DNA of 33,196 bases from contig BFEA01000203.1 of assembly GCA_003427395.1 (NCBI GenBank), positions 468,663-501,858 of the forward strand, written 5' to 3'. Position 1 is the first letter of the stretch. Every line of letters begins with the position of its first letter. Source of the stretch: Chara braunii (lineage: Eukaryota; Streptophyta; Charophyceae; Charales; Characeae). Shown here one piece after another: positions 19,790-29,814 of the stretch. The translations under genes and the position numbers were made by a program. Below the pieces are notes generated by a model. That model had not been told where the DNA came from. It worked only from the letters and a program-made list of their open reading frames with translations, and searched no databases.

Positions 19790-20019
19790 AACTCTCGTGG
19801 GCAATCGGATCGACATGATGTACCTGTCACATTCAGCATGTGCACCCCTCCAGCAATAACCGAGGTAAAGAACGTGGAAACACGTTTCAAACAAGTGTAG
19901 CTCTGGCACCAACCATGATCCATTGGCCCATTGAGCACATTCACCAATCCACCTGTCGCCAGCCTCACTGGTGCGAAGCGTCTATCTTCTGTATCTGCAT
20001 CTCTGCTCTCAATTGCAAT
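19790..20019 (-). CDS. Fibrocystin-L/PKHD1L1-like protein, exon c (3'-most exon in window)
   Basis: The exon begins after an acceptor CCACGCCAG (minus strand, AG at 20021-20020) with IAIESRDADTEDRRFAP, then VNVLNGPMDHGWCQSYTCLKR and a GT-rich end. This is the segment that follows the DLDG-containing block in fibrocystin-L-like proteins: a conserved ESxDxDxxxRR followed by WCxxYTC. Joined in phase 0 to exon b it reads PQPYTP|IAIESRD, which fits the family. The frame stops soon after VTGTSCRSDCP, but the next frame (-1) continues plausibly with RVIVNFLVQKECPPNDVMFS to ~19725. Either the frame is shifted by a small indel or sequencing error near 19795-19810, or an unseen splice lies there. Further exons must be left of LINE-B or outside the window. 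Confidence 0.72.
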
Positions 20020-21302
20020 CTGGCGTGGAAGCGGAAAGGTTGACAAGGGGAAGCAGAGCACAGGAGGAAAGGGAGAGATGAACAAGGTGCATAGAGTCAG
20101 ATAGCTGTTAACCTTTCTAGGACGCCAGAAATCAGCATTCCGTGCTCGAGAACTCTAGGAATAGTAGGGAATACAAAGAGCACTGAAAATCACAGAACAC
20201 CACTGATAGGCAGTTTGTGGTAGCAGGTCAGACATGCGGTGAAGGCACATTGGTGTTGAGGCATGCTGAGATGCATACAGTGCCATACACCACGTGTAAT
20301 CACAGAGAGAAGGCAGGAAGCGTACCTTAGAATTGGAAACCGTAAACAACATTTTTTGAGCCCCCTGCACAACTGTGTGCGGAATCTTGGGTACGTTTTT
20401 AAATTGGTCTAGGGCAATTTGGGGCATTTGCTACGACTGAACCACCATTCATATAAAATCCCCCTTTCCTTTTGCTGTGTAACCAGCTAGGCCGCTGTCA
20501 GGGTTGATGCAAAGAGCTGGTACATATCAGCAGGTAACCTCTATAAGAAGGTGCAGATGTCTGCAGGCGTTCAGAAAACTTATCTGATCAACACTGGCTT
20601 TTTGAGTGCAAGAGTGCAGGCCGCTGGGACAGGTTCAGAAAAACAGTTTCGGGGGTACGGGCGGACCACTACCCCCCCGAGCCTCTTTCTAACGACACAG
20701 ATTCTTCCCGTGCTTCAAGTCATTCCGAATCGCCACAGCGAACAATTTGCTTGGTGGCGCTCCATTGCGGCTCCATGGTTCATGCTGAAGTGACATACAC
20801 CATCAAGCAGATGTTGCTGACTGAATGGAGGTTGAAGGTTCAGCTCCAGGGCTATTTGGCCAAAGCCACGAAACGGTTTTTCTCTTGATGGGGCGGATTT
20901 CGTGGTTTGTTGACAATTCTGCAGCCCCCGGCTGGTCGCCCAAAACTGTGTTTCACTTCCGTCAAAAAAAAAAAAGGGGGTAAGTACGTTCATGTCACCT
21001 TTGAGTATCAAATGGGCAAAAAAAAACGCGTCGGCAAAGAAAACTGCACCGAGTTCAAAAAGGCAATGGAAGTACCGACGGCCGTGGTGTCAGACCGGGT
21101 ATCATATTTACAGGGGTCTGCCGTGTTGTCAGCGGGAAAGAAAAGAAAAGAAAAAAATCCCAACGGAATCGAACGGATACTTTGGAACCGCAATCGCTCA
21201 TTTCGAGTTGGCCCGTGGTTTCTTTGCCAGCGCAAGTTTTTTTTGCCTTGAGGGTTTCAAAACATGCCGCGTCCGCCATTATTTCAAAAAAGAAAAAAAA
21301 AA

Positions 21303-21356
21303 ACAGGTCCTTATGGTCCTGGCTCCTTGTCCATTCCGAGTAGCGTCAGTCCAGTT

Positions 21357-21358
<2 letters not shown>
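21303..21358 (-). mobile_element. Second LINE 3'-tail fragment adjoining LINE-C2
   Basis: CAGGTCCTTATGGTCCTGGC and GCGTCAGTCCAGTTCC repeat the last ~55 bp of LINE-A (3614-3670) and of LINE-C2 (21391-21445). It is cut at the hairpin and directly abuts the C2 poly(T). Its outer flank is a plus-strand A-rich run, not T. Confidence 0.72.

Positions 21359-21390
<32 letters not shown>
21359..21390 (-). repeat. Poly(A) tail of LINE-C2 (plus-strand poly(T), 32 bp)
   Basis: 32 consecutive T on the plus strand, directly followed by the family's terminal motif and hairpin (21436-21454). Confidence 0.88.
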
Positions 21391-21435
21391 CAGAGCCTCA
21401 TGGTTCTGGCTCCTACCATTCTGGGGNGCGACAGT

Positions 21436-21454
21436 CCGGTTCCTATTCCCCCGG
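21436..21454. repeat. LINE 3'-terminal hairpin motif, LINE-C2 copy
   Basis: CCGGTTCCTATTCCCCCGG; the CCGG ends can pair. The single N of the window (21427) lies just beside it. Confidence 0.78.
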
Positions 21455-22263
21455 CAAGTCAATATGAAATACATAAAAGACACACGCACGCTCCTCCCCA
21501 TTATGGTTGAGAGGCCCGAGTAGGCAGCATTGATTACTTCCGTGGGGAAGGATGTACTACCTCTCACCCCTACTTGATGTAGCTTGTCTTTTCTCAGCCT
21601 TGAAATCTGTCTGGTCTCAGATCTACTCCTCTCAGCTATGAAGCTGTCGGATATCTAAGAGTGTACAAGAGCATTCTGAAACCCTTATGCGTCTTATGAA
21701 ACCTCTTTATCTTGATAACAGCTATAGCATTGATCCTGTGTAAGTCATAACCTATAAACCCTAGGTCTTGCTATTGTTCTGATTTATCAATAACTAGTCA
21801 TCCAAATAGAAATTACTTCTCCTATACCCTAAATCTGTCACTGTTTTCCTTCGAGCTTCAGCCTGTTGTTTTTGTATCTGCTACCCTTAAACCCTAAACC
21901 CTCTCTGTTTTCTGTCGAACTCCCTTGTTGCTATTCTCCAAAAAATCGTAGTTCCAGTGTCAAGTGTGTGAAATGCTAAAAATGTTTCAGTCCGGTCCCT
22001 TTTTTCCTGGTTCTAGCTCCTGCTATTCTTACACTAACCTTGGTCCTAAAACCCTAAACCCTTTCAGCTACCGTAAACCCTATCTTACTATTCGTCGAAG
22101 AATTTTCCTGTCCTCATTCTCTATTACTTTTTTCATCCCTCTCTCCACTTAAACAAAAGCTGCGATCCTTGGATGACTGCCACTGCTCCCTGACCTAGTA
22201 TGTTCCGTTTGAATGCAATCATGATGTTTTTCTCCTGTTGTGGTTGGTGTCATATCTGTGTTC

Positions 22264-22999
22264 TCACCCCTTTCCACACAGAATATTGATTCTCCTTGAG
22301 ACTCTTGTTTGACCACTTCTGATGTTCCATGCCCATTCTGCAGGATCTACCTCTAGTTCTTCGATTGGTACATTTGATCTATATATCGTAAAGACGTCTG
22401 TCTCTACCACCCTCACCTTCCGTAAATAGTGTTTCAGGATGCTTAAGGGTGTTTTGGTAGCCATATCTAATTGAGACGTGGTGCTGTAAGGATGGAGTAT
22501 GTCAAATTTCTCTGCTATTAACCAGTCAGTTCTAGAGGTCTCCAATCCCCATATTCTGAAGACCTCTTTAGGTTCCCTGTCGTCCCCCCATGTGGCCCAG
22601 TCTCCTCTACCCCATTGTTTTTCAGCTTGCAACAACTGTTTCCATGCTTGTGGTATAGCCTCCTTCACCAATGTCAAATTTTCCAATAATTTGTGACATC
22701 CCTTCAGCTGATTCCTTAGTTCCACTTCTGTCTTCCATCTTTTTTCTGTCTCCTCCCAGAGATGTTTGATCTGCCATACTCCATGTTCCAGCCATCTTCC
22801 CCACCTTGTGTCTGTTAGCGATAGTGTGAGTGGTTTTCCTTGAGTGTCTTTGATACCTGTATTGCAAAATAATGGTTGTCTGTGTAGTAGGTTCTTTGAC
22901 TCTTGCCGAAAATATCTCCTTCCACAGCTTTATGAGTTCTAACCAATAAGAGGGAGATCGAATTTCCTCGTCCTGACGTTCGTTCCACACATTACCCAA
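22264..22999 (-). pseudogene. LINE-C2 ORF2, post-RT region, truncated
   Basis: Two overlapping frames (22999-22622 and 22725-22264) contain SYWLELIKLWKEIFSARVKE, a W-rich segment TWSMADQTSL, QWGRGDWATWGDD and IEELEVDPAEWAWN. These match the region between RT and the zinc finger in LINE-A and LINE-B. The sequence ends just after that block, so the CxxC...HCxxxC module is absent. Frameshifts near 22720 and 22860 break it. Confidence 0.75.
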
Positions 23000-25155
23000 A
23001 ACTGGCTTGACATATTACTCGGCGTTTTATACCTTGCCATTTGTCTTATGTTTTCTAACACTAATGATGTCCATGAAAGGTTTGGTTGAGAAATTAGCTT
23101 TGTGACCCATTTGGTTTGAAGCGCCTTTAATTGGATGTCTGGATCCAGTATGCCCAGTCCCCCCTGAAATTTAGTTCTAGTGACATGTTTCCAAGCTACT
23201 TTAGATATGAAGTGTTGAGTATTCGGCTTGGCTGTCCAAAGGTATGAGGCCGCTCTTTTTCTTAATTGGGCAGTCGTTGCTTTTGGTGGAGACCAGATAG
23301 ACCCAGCATACCATAGCATGGAGAAAATAGACGCATTGAGTATCAGTGCTCTTCCATATATTGATGTATACACTGATGACCATGCTCCTAGTTTTGTCAA
23401 AATCTTTGACATTAGGTCCGCTGCCATAGAATAGTGTCCCCCCTTCTGTTATTTTGATACCTAGGTATTTGAGTGGAACCATAGGGGTGATCCACTGTGG
23501 CCCCTCTGGACTGTTGAGAGGAACGTCTTCTTCTTGTCATTGCTCTGTCAGCCACCAGCCCATTGTTTTTTGCCAATTGACCTTCATTTCCGACGCCAGC
23601 TGAAAGGCTTCCATTGTCCTTGTTAGTGCCTGAAATGAAGAGTCCGAAGCTCTAATCAACACTGTTAAGTCATCCGCGAATAGGATTGTGGTGGGAAGAT
23701 AAACCCTATGTCCCTGATTATCCGGCTGCGCTGTTAGCCTGTGAATTGATGGATCCTTGCGAAGGAAGGAGGCTACTGCCTCCATTATGAAGAGGAAAAT
23801 AGGAGCCGCCAGAGGGTCTCCTTGCCTGACTGATCTTGACATCCTATAGGTCGGAGAGAGATGGCCATTTATTTGCACCTGTCCCTGTGCATGGTTGTAG
23901 AGAACCCTTATCCATTTCCTGAAATTAGGGCCGACGCCCATTTTTTCCATACATTGCTGTAGAAAAGGCCAGCTGACCTGATCATATCTTTTTCAAAATC
24001 AAAAAACAAAATTGCTGCGTTTATTTTTTTATCCCTTATGTACCGAACTGATTCCGTTAAAGTCATAACATTATCCAAAATGAATCTCCCTGGAATGAAA
24101 CCCGTTTGATCTATATGGAAACAATTACTTGTAATAGTCGATAATCGATTGGCTAGTGCCTTGGCTACTATCTTGTGTGTGAGGGTTAGCAAGGTTATTA
24201 GTTTATAATTGCGTATGTCAGTCGGGGATCCCTTTTTATATGTAAGTGTAACTACTCCTGTTGCAGATTCCCGTCCTATTCCTTCCTCTTGCCATGCCTG
24301 TTCCAGAAAGGCCAGATATCTGTCTCCCAAAATCGGCTAGAATTCCATCCAAAACTCCTTAGTAAGTCCGTCCAAACCTGGGGTTTTGTTTGGGGTCATG
24401 GACCTTAATGCTTCCCATAATTCCTCTTGTGTCAAAGGAGCATCCAATTTTGCTGCCTGAAACGGCGAGATCGTGGTCTGTAAGTGATTGAGAAATTTGG
24501 AGCGCGCCTCTGCCACTTGATTCCTTGGATACTCCTCTTCTCTTGACCGATACAAATCCTTATAAAAATCAAAGGCTAACCCTAAGATCCCATCTTTGTC
24601 TGAGATTGGCCCTGTTGGGCCGTCAAGTTGAGCTATGAGATTGTTCCTTCCTCTGGATTTTATCTTTTGGAAGAAAAACTTAGTCATTCTTTCCCCTTCT
24701 TCCCATTCCTTTATTCTAGCCCTCATTTGAAGTCCCCTTGTTCTCCAACGTTGCCATTCTGCCATTTCCTCCCTTGCCGCTTCGAGTGCCCTTTCATATA
24801 TTTCGTTTCCTGGGGAATTTAAGATGTTGCGCTCTACTAATTTTATTGTTTGTTGCAGCTCTACCTCCCTTTCTTTTCTTCTTGCCGCTAACCTTCTTGC
24901 TACCACTGCCGAAGCTTTTGAGTGCCATTATGAGCTCTGGGAATGATTGTGTATCCGGATTATGATCTTGACATACCTGTAACACCGCCCTCCTCATTTC
25001 CTGTGTTCTCAGCAAGGAGTTGTTTAATTTGTAGAACCCCTTGCCTCTATTGACTTGTTTATCTGTCACTAGGTGTAAGTGAACTGGTTTGTGATCTAAA
25101 CCCATCCCATAGGGTAGTCCCCCTATACTAACAGAATGTATCATGCCAACTATCC
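22939..25155 (-). pseudogene. LINE-C2 ORF2, reverse transcriptase domain
   Basis: In three frame blocks. 24906-24337 is the basic linker and RT start, with EWEEGERMTKFFFQKIKS and TPNKTPGLDGLTKEFW. 24330-23908 has GVVTLTYKKGSPTDIRNY, DQTGFIPGRFILDNVMTL and motif A FFDFEKD, followed by a frameshift. 23950-23537 has motif B MSRSVRQGDPLAAPIFLF and motif C ILFADDLTVLIRASD. 23427-22939 is the thumb-like part with AASYLWTAKPNTQHFISKV. Unlike A and B, C2 keeps both Asp residues of FADD and the Asp of motif A. Stops and frameshifts near 24340, 23990, 23500 and 22950 still make it inactive. 25231-24910 contains linker residues GLDHKPVHLHL and GFYKLNNSLL. Confidence 0.87.
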
Positions 25156-25171
25156 CTGGTGAAGCGTCAGT

Positions 25172-25190
25172 CCGGTTCCTATTTCCCTGG
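25172..25190. repeat. LINE 3'-terminal hairpin motif, LINE-C1 copy
   Basis: CCGGTTCCTATTTCCCTGG, followed on the minus strand by GACGCTTCACCAG, similar to the GACGCTCCCCAG of other tails. No poly(A) remains. Confidence 0.68.
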
Positions 25191-25223
25191 CACGTCAATA
25201 ATAAAATACATAGTGTACACCCT

Positions 25224-25369
25224 AACTTCACATCCTTTTCTTCGTAATTTTGTTGAGTGAGGTTTTCATGTGTAGCTTCTGGCCATGTAGATAGTCAACT
25301 TCACATCCTTTTCTTCGTAATTTTGTCGAGTGAGGTTTTCATGTGTAGCTTCTGGCCATGTAGATAGTC
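25224..25369. repeat. Two tandem copies of a 73-bp sequence
   Basis: Units 25224-25296 and 25297-25369 begin AACTTCACATCC and end TAGATAGTC, with essentially one substitution (TTGTTGAG/TTGTCGAG). They lie in the LINE-C1 3'UTR-like part. Confidence 0.92.
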
Positions 25370-26150
25370 CCTTTGCTTCTGTCTGCTGGCTCTGGTTGGT
25401 GGGGAAGCCAGGTGGTTACTTCCCTGTGGCTTCTCCGTACTTGTAGATGCCATGTCTCTTGTGGCTTTTGCCTTTGGTTGAGCCCTTCTTTCTTTGTGCA
25501 TTCTGTTTACCTTCTTCTCTGCCGAGCATTAGATCATGGCTTAGTTTGGTGTGCCTTCGCCTTGCTTTTCCCTTTTGGATAAAGTAGAGGTAGAGACAGG
25601 AAGTGTGTGGTCTGCTTTCCAGATTTTTACCCTTGCCAAAGTTCTGACAGGTCGGGCAGTGTGCGGATGCTGGGGAAGTTTGAGGATGCTTCTTTCTCGG
25701 TCTGTGGCGAGCCTGCTTGGTGGTTGTAGGTTGGGCCTGGCCGGTCTGCCTCACCCAGGCCTGTTGGCCACCTCATCCGGTCATTGTAAGGGATGCCGGG
25801 CCTGTTTCCCGACCTTTTGTAAATTAAAAAAAAAACGAGAAAAGGGGTGCATTTTGAATTATTTTAATTTATTTATTTATGACCCACACAGTTTGCCGAG
25901 TGAGGCAGTGGGCATGAGCCCCTAAGGGAAGTGCTGTCATCCATCCTTTCTCCACGGCCAATCAAGAGAGTATATTTCATTGTATTTATTTATTTATTTA
26001 GTTAGTTATTTAGTTATGTGCTCACTATCTCCGGCACAGGGCCAACCAGCAGGCGCTATTTATTTTATCAGCGAGGGTAGCCAAGCAGGCCCAATTTATT
26101 TTATCAGCACACCGTAGCCAAGCAGTCATTCCTAACCACCCAGTTGAGAC
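25370..26150. other. LINE-C1 3'UTR-like sequence with AT-rich segments
   Basis: No gene recognised. Short ORFs on both strands lack known motifs. 25855-26010 is rich in ATTTATTT, and a 15-bp block AATTTATTTTATCAGC-like sequence occurs twice (~26066-26082 and ~26092-26108). Confidence 0.5.
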
Positions 26151-26202
26151 TCCAGTCTATTGGTGGGGAGTATCACCTGCTGAAAATCGGGTTCAACGTC
26201 CC
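26151..26202. repeat. Dispersed motif shared with 4787-4838
   Basis: Contains TCTATTGGTGGGGAG, TCACCTGCTG and AACGTCCC in the same order and spacing as the LINE-A copy. Confidence 0.6.
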
Positions 26203-26841
26203 TTATACATAAAATTGTCCAGTGTTACAGCTTGATAAGAGTCAAAAGGATCAAAACCACCTCTTCAGTCCTGATCAGACCGCCATATAGAACATGCACC
26301 TCTAGCGGTTCTAATCCTCCTAATGATGATTAAGCATTCTTCATTATCTGACCCCCTCCCACCAAACCACTGATTTTCTACTAAAGCTAACTATGAGGGA
26401 GGGAACAGTTCAAAAAAACATGCAGCATCTCTGAGGCATTCCCCTGGCTGAATATCAAACCAGTCATGAAAATGTAGCAAGTAACTCTTCTTGAGAGGCA
26501 TCCCAGACTCATTCTCATCTGGTCATACCACATGTCCAATTCCTTGCTCCTGAGAACCCCCTAGCCAGTCCATTGTGAATTTGAGAATAGTTTTTGGATG
26601 TCTTTCTTCTGAGTTAGAGATTTTAATTAATATTGTATGCCTATGAGGTTGGATGACGTTCCCAATTTCCTCAAAGAATGCTGCTCTCTCTGTGGATGAG
26701 TTAGGGGCGTATAAGTTAATTATTGTGACGTCCTCTCCTCTGAATGTCATCTCTAACGTGTTCCATCTGCCTCTTATGGTATCCGTTGTTATCGAGTTAA
26801 TTTGTATTAGTTGAGCCGCTTCCACATTATTGTGTACTATC

Positions 26842-27193
26842 GTGCTGACGCCAGCTCAGGATGGTGAGAGACTATATGTTGATACTGCTGTTGCACAACT
26901 TTTTAGTCTCCTTATGATTTCCATCTCTGTTATTCTGTGTGAGGGTGAGTTGGTTAGGTGGGTTTCTTGGAGGAGCAACATGTCTGGGGGGTTGGGACCT
27001 GTCTCTTATACACATCTAGATGTGTATAAGAGACAGGTGCTTACGCCTGCTGAGGATGGTGAGAGACTATATGTTGATACTGCTGTTGCACAACTTTTTA
27101 GTCTCCTTATGATTTCCATCTCTGCTATTCTGTGTGAGGGTGAGTTGGTTAGGTGGGTTTCTTGGAGGAGCAACATGTCTGGGGGGTTGGGAC
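26842..27193. other. Chimeric assembly join with duplicated 157-bp flanks
   Basis: 26842-26998 and 27037-27193 are direct copies with about four differences in 157 bp, separated by the adapter palindrome. The duplication is probably not genomic. The differences suggest the two reads came from different LINE copies or alleles. Confidence 0.88.
26999..27036. other. Tn5/Nextera mosaic-end adapter palindrome (contaminant)
   Basis: CTGTCTCTTATACACATCT followed directly by its reverse complement. This is the 19-bp Tn5 transposase mosaic end in head-to-head form, the junction left by Nextera mate-pair or tagmentation libraries. Its translation gives the well-known artefact peptide SYTHLDVYKRQ on the plus strand. 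Confidence 0.98.
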
Positions 27194-27369
27194 CATTCCA
27201 TCCTGTCGTGTTTATTAGACTATGCCACTTCGCTGGGTTTGATAAAATTGTTGCTAGTCCCCTCACGTTCTAGGATTGAATTACCAAATCCCCCCTTGGC
27301 ACATTCATTGTTTACTGAAATTGCTCTCTTGTTGGTCTTGAAGTTTTTTGTTTAGGTGAGAGAGTTGCA

Positions 27370-29303
27370 CTATGCTTCCTCCGCCTGGGGAATAAGGAGA
27401 GAGGGTAATTCATTCTCTTCCCGCAAGAGGACCCCTGACTTCACCAATGTAGCAAGCACCGCTGCATTGTGAGACATAGAATTTTTGTTGCTCAATGCTG
27501 TGATCGGTAAGGCTGCCACCCACCACCAAGGTCTCCATTCCATATCCTCATGCAGTTTTGTTTCCTTATCGAAACAGACTAGCAACGGCCTTGCGTCATA
27601 AGGCATCTGGTCTTTTCTGCCTGATTCCCCTGTGGCTTCCATTCGACTTTGCTCAATGTCACCCGTAACTTCACCTACCAGCCCAAAGAATTTCGGTTCT
27701 TTCCCCTTACTGATCCTCTTTAGTACATCTTCCCTTTTTTGCCCCAATTGCCATCTGACAGTTGAAAGATCCTTGTGTACTGCCACGTTCCCTTTTTCTG
27801 TCAGCGGATCCACCTGAATGGGAATTACCGCCCTTGTCGGTAAGAGCATACTTGCTTTCTTTTTTGCTCTTTCCCATAACTTTCCGTGTGACTTGTACTG
27901 TAGATCCTGTACCGCTACTGTGCGTAGCTCCATTTCTCTATTCAACTCCGCAAGTCTGTCACATTGTGCATACAATGCCTGTGTCTGGATGCCCAATTGC
28001 ATTAATGTTGCTGACTCTTTGCCCTGAGTTTCCTGATCCTTTTGTTTCTCCTGGTCGTTTAGGGGGTAGGCCGGCTTGTAGCCTGACAATTTTTTCCCCT
28101 TGACCTGTGATTTCTCTTTCGCCTCGACTCCGTTGCCCCCATCTATTTCCATGCTCTGATCCTCCTTGGCTGCGCAATGCTTCTCCGCATAGAGGGCTGC
28201 AGGTTCCTCTTCTCTCTCCAGAGGTGCAAAGGGATTTTCTGAGAGAGGAATGAGCTGGGATGGGTTTGTGCCGTCCGTTTTCTGTTTGTTTTTCTGCTCC
28301 TCTTTGTGCAGAATCAGTTGCAACTCGAATTCGTCTTGTCTTAGTTTTTCGTAGACCTGAATGAGCTTGAGGAGCTCGCTCTCCTCTTGTTCAGACCACG
28401 GGTAGTTGTTTTCCATCCATTCTTGTTCCTCTTCGGTTTCCTCCCTATCGTCCAAACCTTCGATGTGCTTCCTCTTTTCGCCCACTGTCGGTTTTTGGGT
28501 TCCTTCCCCCTCTCCGTGCCCTGTGTCCCGTGCTCTCCCTTCCATGTTTTCATCCGGCCTTTCTGCGTCCGGCTCTGTCCCCAATTGGATTTGCCCTGCC
28601 CCCTCTACGTTCTTCTGGAGTATGTTTTTTGTTTGGGTTGTTCCTCCTTTTTCCTTTCTTCCTCCTGTCTCCGTTTTACCACTTCCACCCATTCCCTTTC
28701 CGCTGTTTCCTGCACCGCCTGCAGGTCTACACATAAGTCCTTTTCCCAAATTTCTTGCTTCAGAGACTCAACGTCTATTACCGGGTCTCTGGTGAAACAT
28801 TTGGGTGATTTCTTTTCCATTTTCAGTTTTTGCCACCTGTTGTCAAACGGTGGGTAGACCTCCGGTTTGGGGGTTGGCTCTCCCTTGATCATCCATACCC
28901 AATCAGGTGTGTCTAGGTTGTCATTGAACACCCAGCCTGCGTACTGGGCACCGTGGACATAACAGTATCCTCTTTTGTTTGCTACTTCTTGAAGGTTTGT
29001 TGTCTTGAGCGGTTTCGGTTTTCGTTTTCTTTTGTCTTCGGACAGTTGACATCCGTTCCCAGGTGTCCCCTTCGTTTGCACTTGAAGCACAGGGGATTGT
29101 TTTTGCTGGACACCGTTATCCTGATGACTTTGTTTTCTTGAGAGAAAAAACATTCATTCGGGGTGAATGGTAGTGGGTCGTCTCCCGTATCCAATACCAC
29201 TGTCATGTGATTGTGCTGTGGAGTGAGGAAGTCTGGGGTTGAGACGATCCAGTGTGCTTCCTTGAAGTGACCATATTCCATCCTCACTCTCTCGCACTCT
29301 GCT
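27370..29303 (-). pseudogene. LINE-C1 ORF1, zinc-knuckle protein (5'-truncated, frameshifted)
   Basis: The C-terminal two thirds of ORF1. From the 5' end it reads RVRMEYGHFKEAHWIVSTPD and HNHMTVVLDTGDDPLPFTP. The zinc knuckle CFKCKRRGHLGTDVNCP (~29090-29040) has all four ligands. After a frameshift near 29040 come PLKTTNLQEVANKRGYCYVH, AGWVFNDNLDTPDWVW and KSPKCFTRDPVIDVESLK. After another near 28610, 28749-27370 is open for 459 codons with LIPLSENPFAPLERE, a charged coiled-coil-like stretch and MEWRPWWWVAALPITALS near the end. The order matches LINE-A closely; the first ~190 codons before the knuckle segment are missing. Confidence 0.87.
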
Positions 29304-29400
29304 ACCACCCTTGGGCTCTGGGTTCATTGACAACCTTGAGCAGTGGCCTCTATATAGGCTCTGTGGACAGGGTTTTGTGTGAGGTCATGCCCTTCCCAAG

Positions 29401-29700
29401 CTAATGGTGGAAGGGTATTCCGATGTTTAGCAGAAAACCTCCAAGATCATAGTAAACCCGAACAGGTTTTTTGTAACTGTGAATCCAAAGGCCTAGTAAC
29501 GAGTCAACTCCATCCCGTACATTTTCGGTCACATCCACTCTGGGATCCAAGGGAGTTGTTCCTTCAGGCGGGACATCATATCTCCCACAGTGAAATGGAT
29601 CTCTAATAAGAAGAAGTATTAAAAACAGAAAAAGAGGAGCGCATTCCATGGCTGCTGGGGAAATACTAACTTGACAACAAATTGACATCCAAGTTCCCAC
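29401..29700 (-). other. Unidentified minus-strand ORF with signal-peptide-like segment
   Basis: An internal Met starts a hydrophobic run (MECAPLFLFLILLLIRDPF) followed by VPPEGTTPLDPRVDVTENV and YKKPVRVYYDLGGFLLNIG, then a stop. It lies in the intron between fibrocystin-like exons b and c, beside the 5' end of LINE-C1. The composition looks protein-like, but I do not recognise it and it is not needed for the fibrocystin reading frame. It may be an alternative exon or chance. Confidence 0.2.
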
Positions 29701-29814
29701 GTTTTCATTATTCGAGGTAACAGATTTTTCATCAGTACTGATTCAGTAGATTAATTTGCAAAAAGGACTGAGTCACTGGACAGCAATGAGCATGCACCAA
29801 CCAGAGAAACCTAC

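Larger units (their letters stand above)
21359..25155 (-). mobile_element. LINE-C2, 5'-truncated L1-like element
   Basis: A minus-strand LINE with a poly(A) tail, a 3'UTR (21391-22260) and part of ORF2 (22264-25155). The 5' end is at about 25155, where coding sequence for the endonuclease/RT linker (SVSIGGLPYGMGLDHKPVHL) directly meets a LINE 3'-end motif of the neighbour C1. ORF1 and most of the endonuclease are missing, as expected for 5' truncation. ORF2 also lacks its terminal zinc-binding domain: homology stops near 22270 after DPAEWAWN and RINIL. The 3'UTR includes telomere-like boxes at 21889-21902 and 22048-22062. Confidence 0.82.
26523..27350 (-). pseudogene. LINE-C1 ORF2, partial APE endonuclease
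   Basis: On the minus strand the domain starts with RGLATILSNPAKWHSLIN and PPDMLLLQETHLTNSP (27266-27140), followed by SSAGVSTIVH-type sequence. The later part, 26825-26523, reads TIRGRWNTLEMTF and DVTIINLYAPNSSTERAAFF and then degenerates. The frame is broken in the middle by the adapter artefact at 26999-27036, which also doubles 157 bp of the domain. Apart from that artefact, the catalytic GDWN-type block is already eroded (HTILIKISNS), so the copy was inactive. Confidence 0.8.
25155..29303 (-). mobile_element. LINE-C1, internally deleted L1-like element
   Basis: A minus-strand LINE with ORF1 (29303-27370), a partial endonuclease (27266-26523) and a 3'UTR-like part (26202-25160) ending in the family hairpin (25172-25190). 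No RT is present between 26520 and 26202. A motif that in LINE-A sits at the ORF2/3'UTR border recurs here at 26151-26202, so the element seems to have lost RT and zinc finger by internal deletion. The 5' end near 29303 cuts ORF1 before the zinc knuckle. An alternative is that C1 and C2 are one element disrupted by a third; the tail motif at the junction favours two. A library-adapter artefact sits at 26999-27036. Confidence 0.65.
20020..29814 (-). other. Giant phase-0 intron of the fibrocystin-like gene
   Basis: The donor GTAGGT is at 29814-29809 and the acceptor CAG at 20022-20020, on the minus strand, giving 9795 bp. About 8 kb is LINE sequence (C1 and C2). Positions 20023-21290 hold no gene I can recognise, only short A and T runs (20964-20976, 21019-21028, 21140-21160, 21237-21246, 21289-21303). 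Confidence 0.7.

Noticed and set aside
26830-27273. 147-codon plus-strand ORF
   Set aside because: It runs through the Tn5 adapter junction and an artefactual duplication, and is antisense to the LINE endonuclease.
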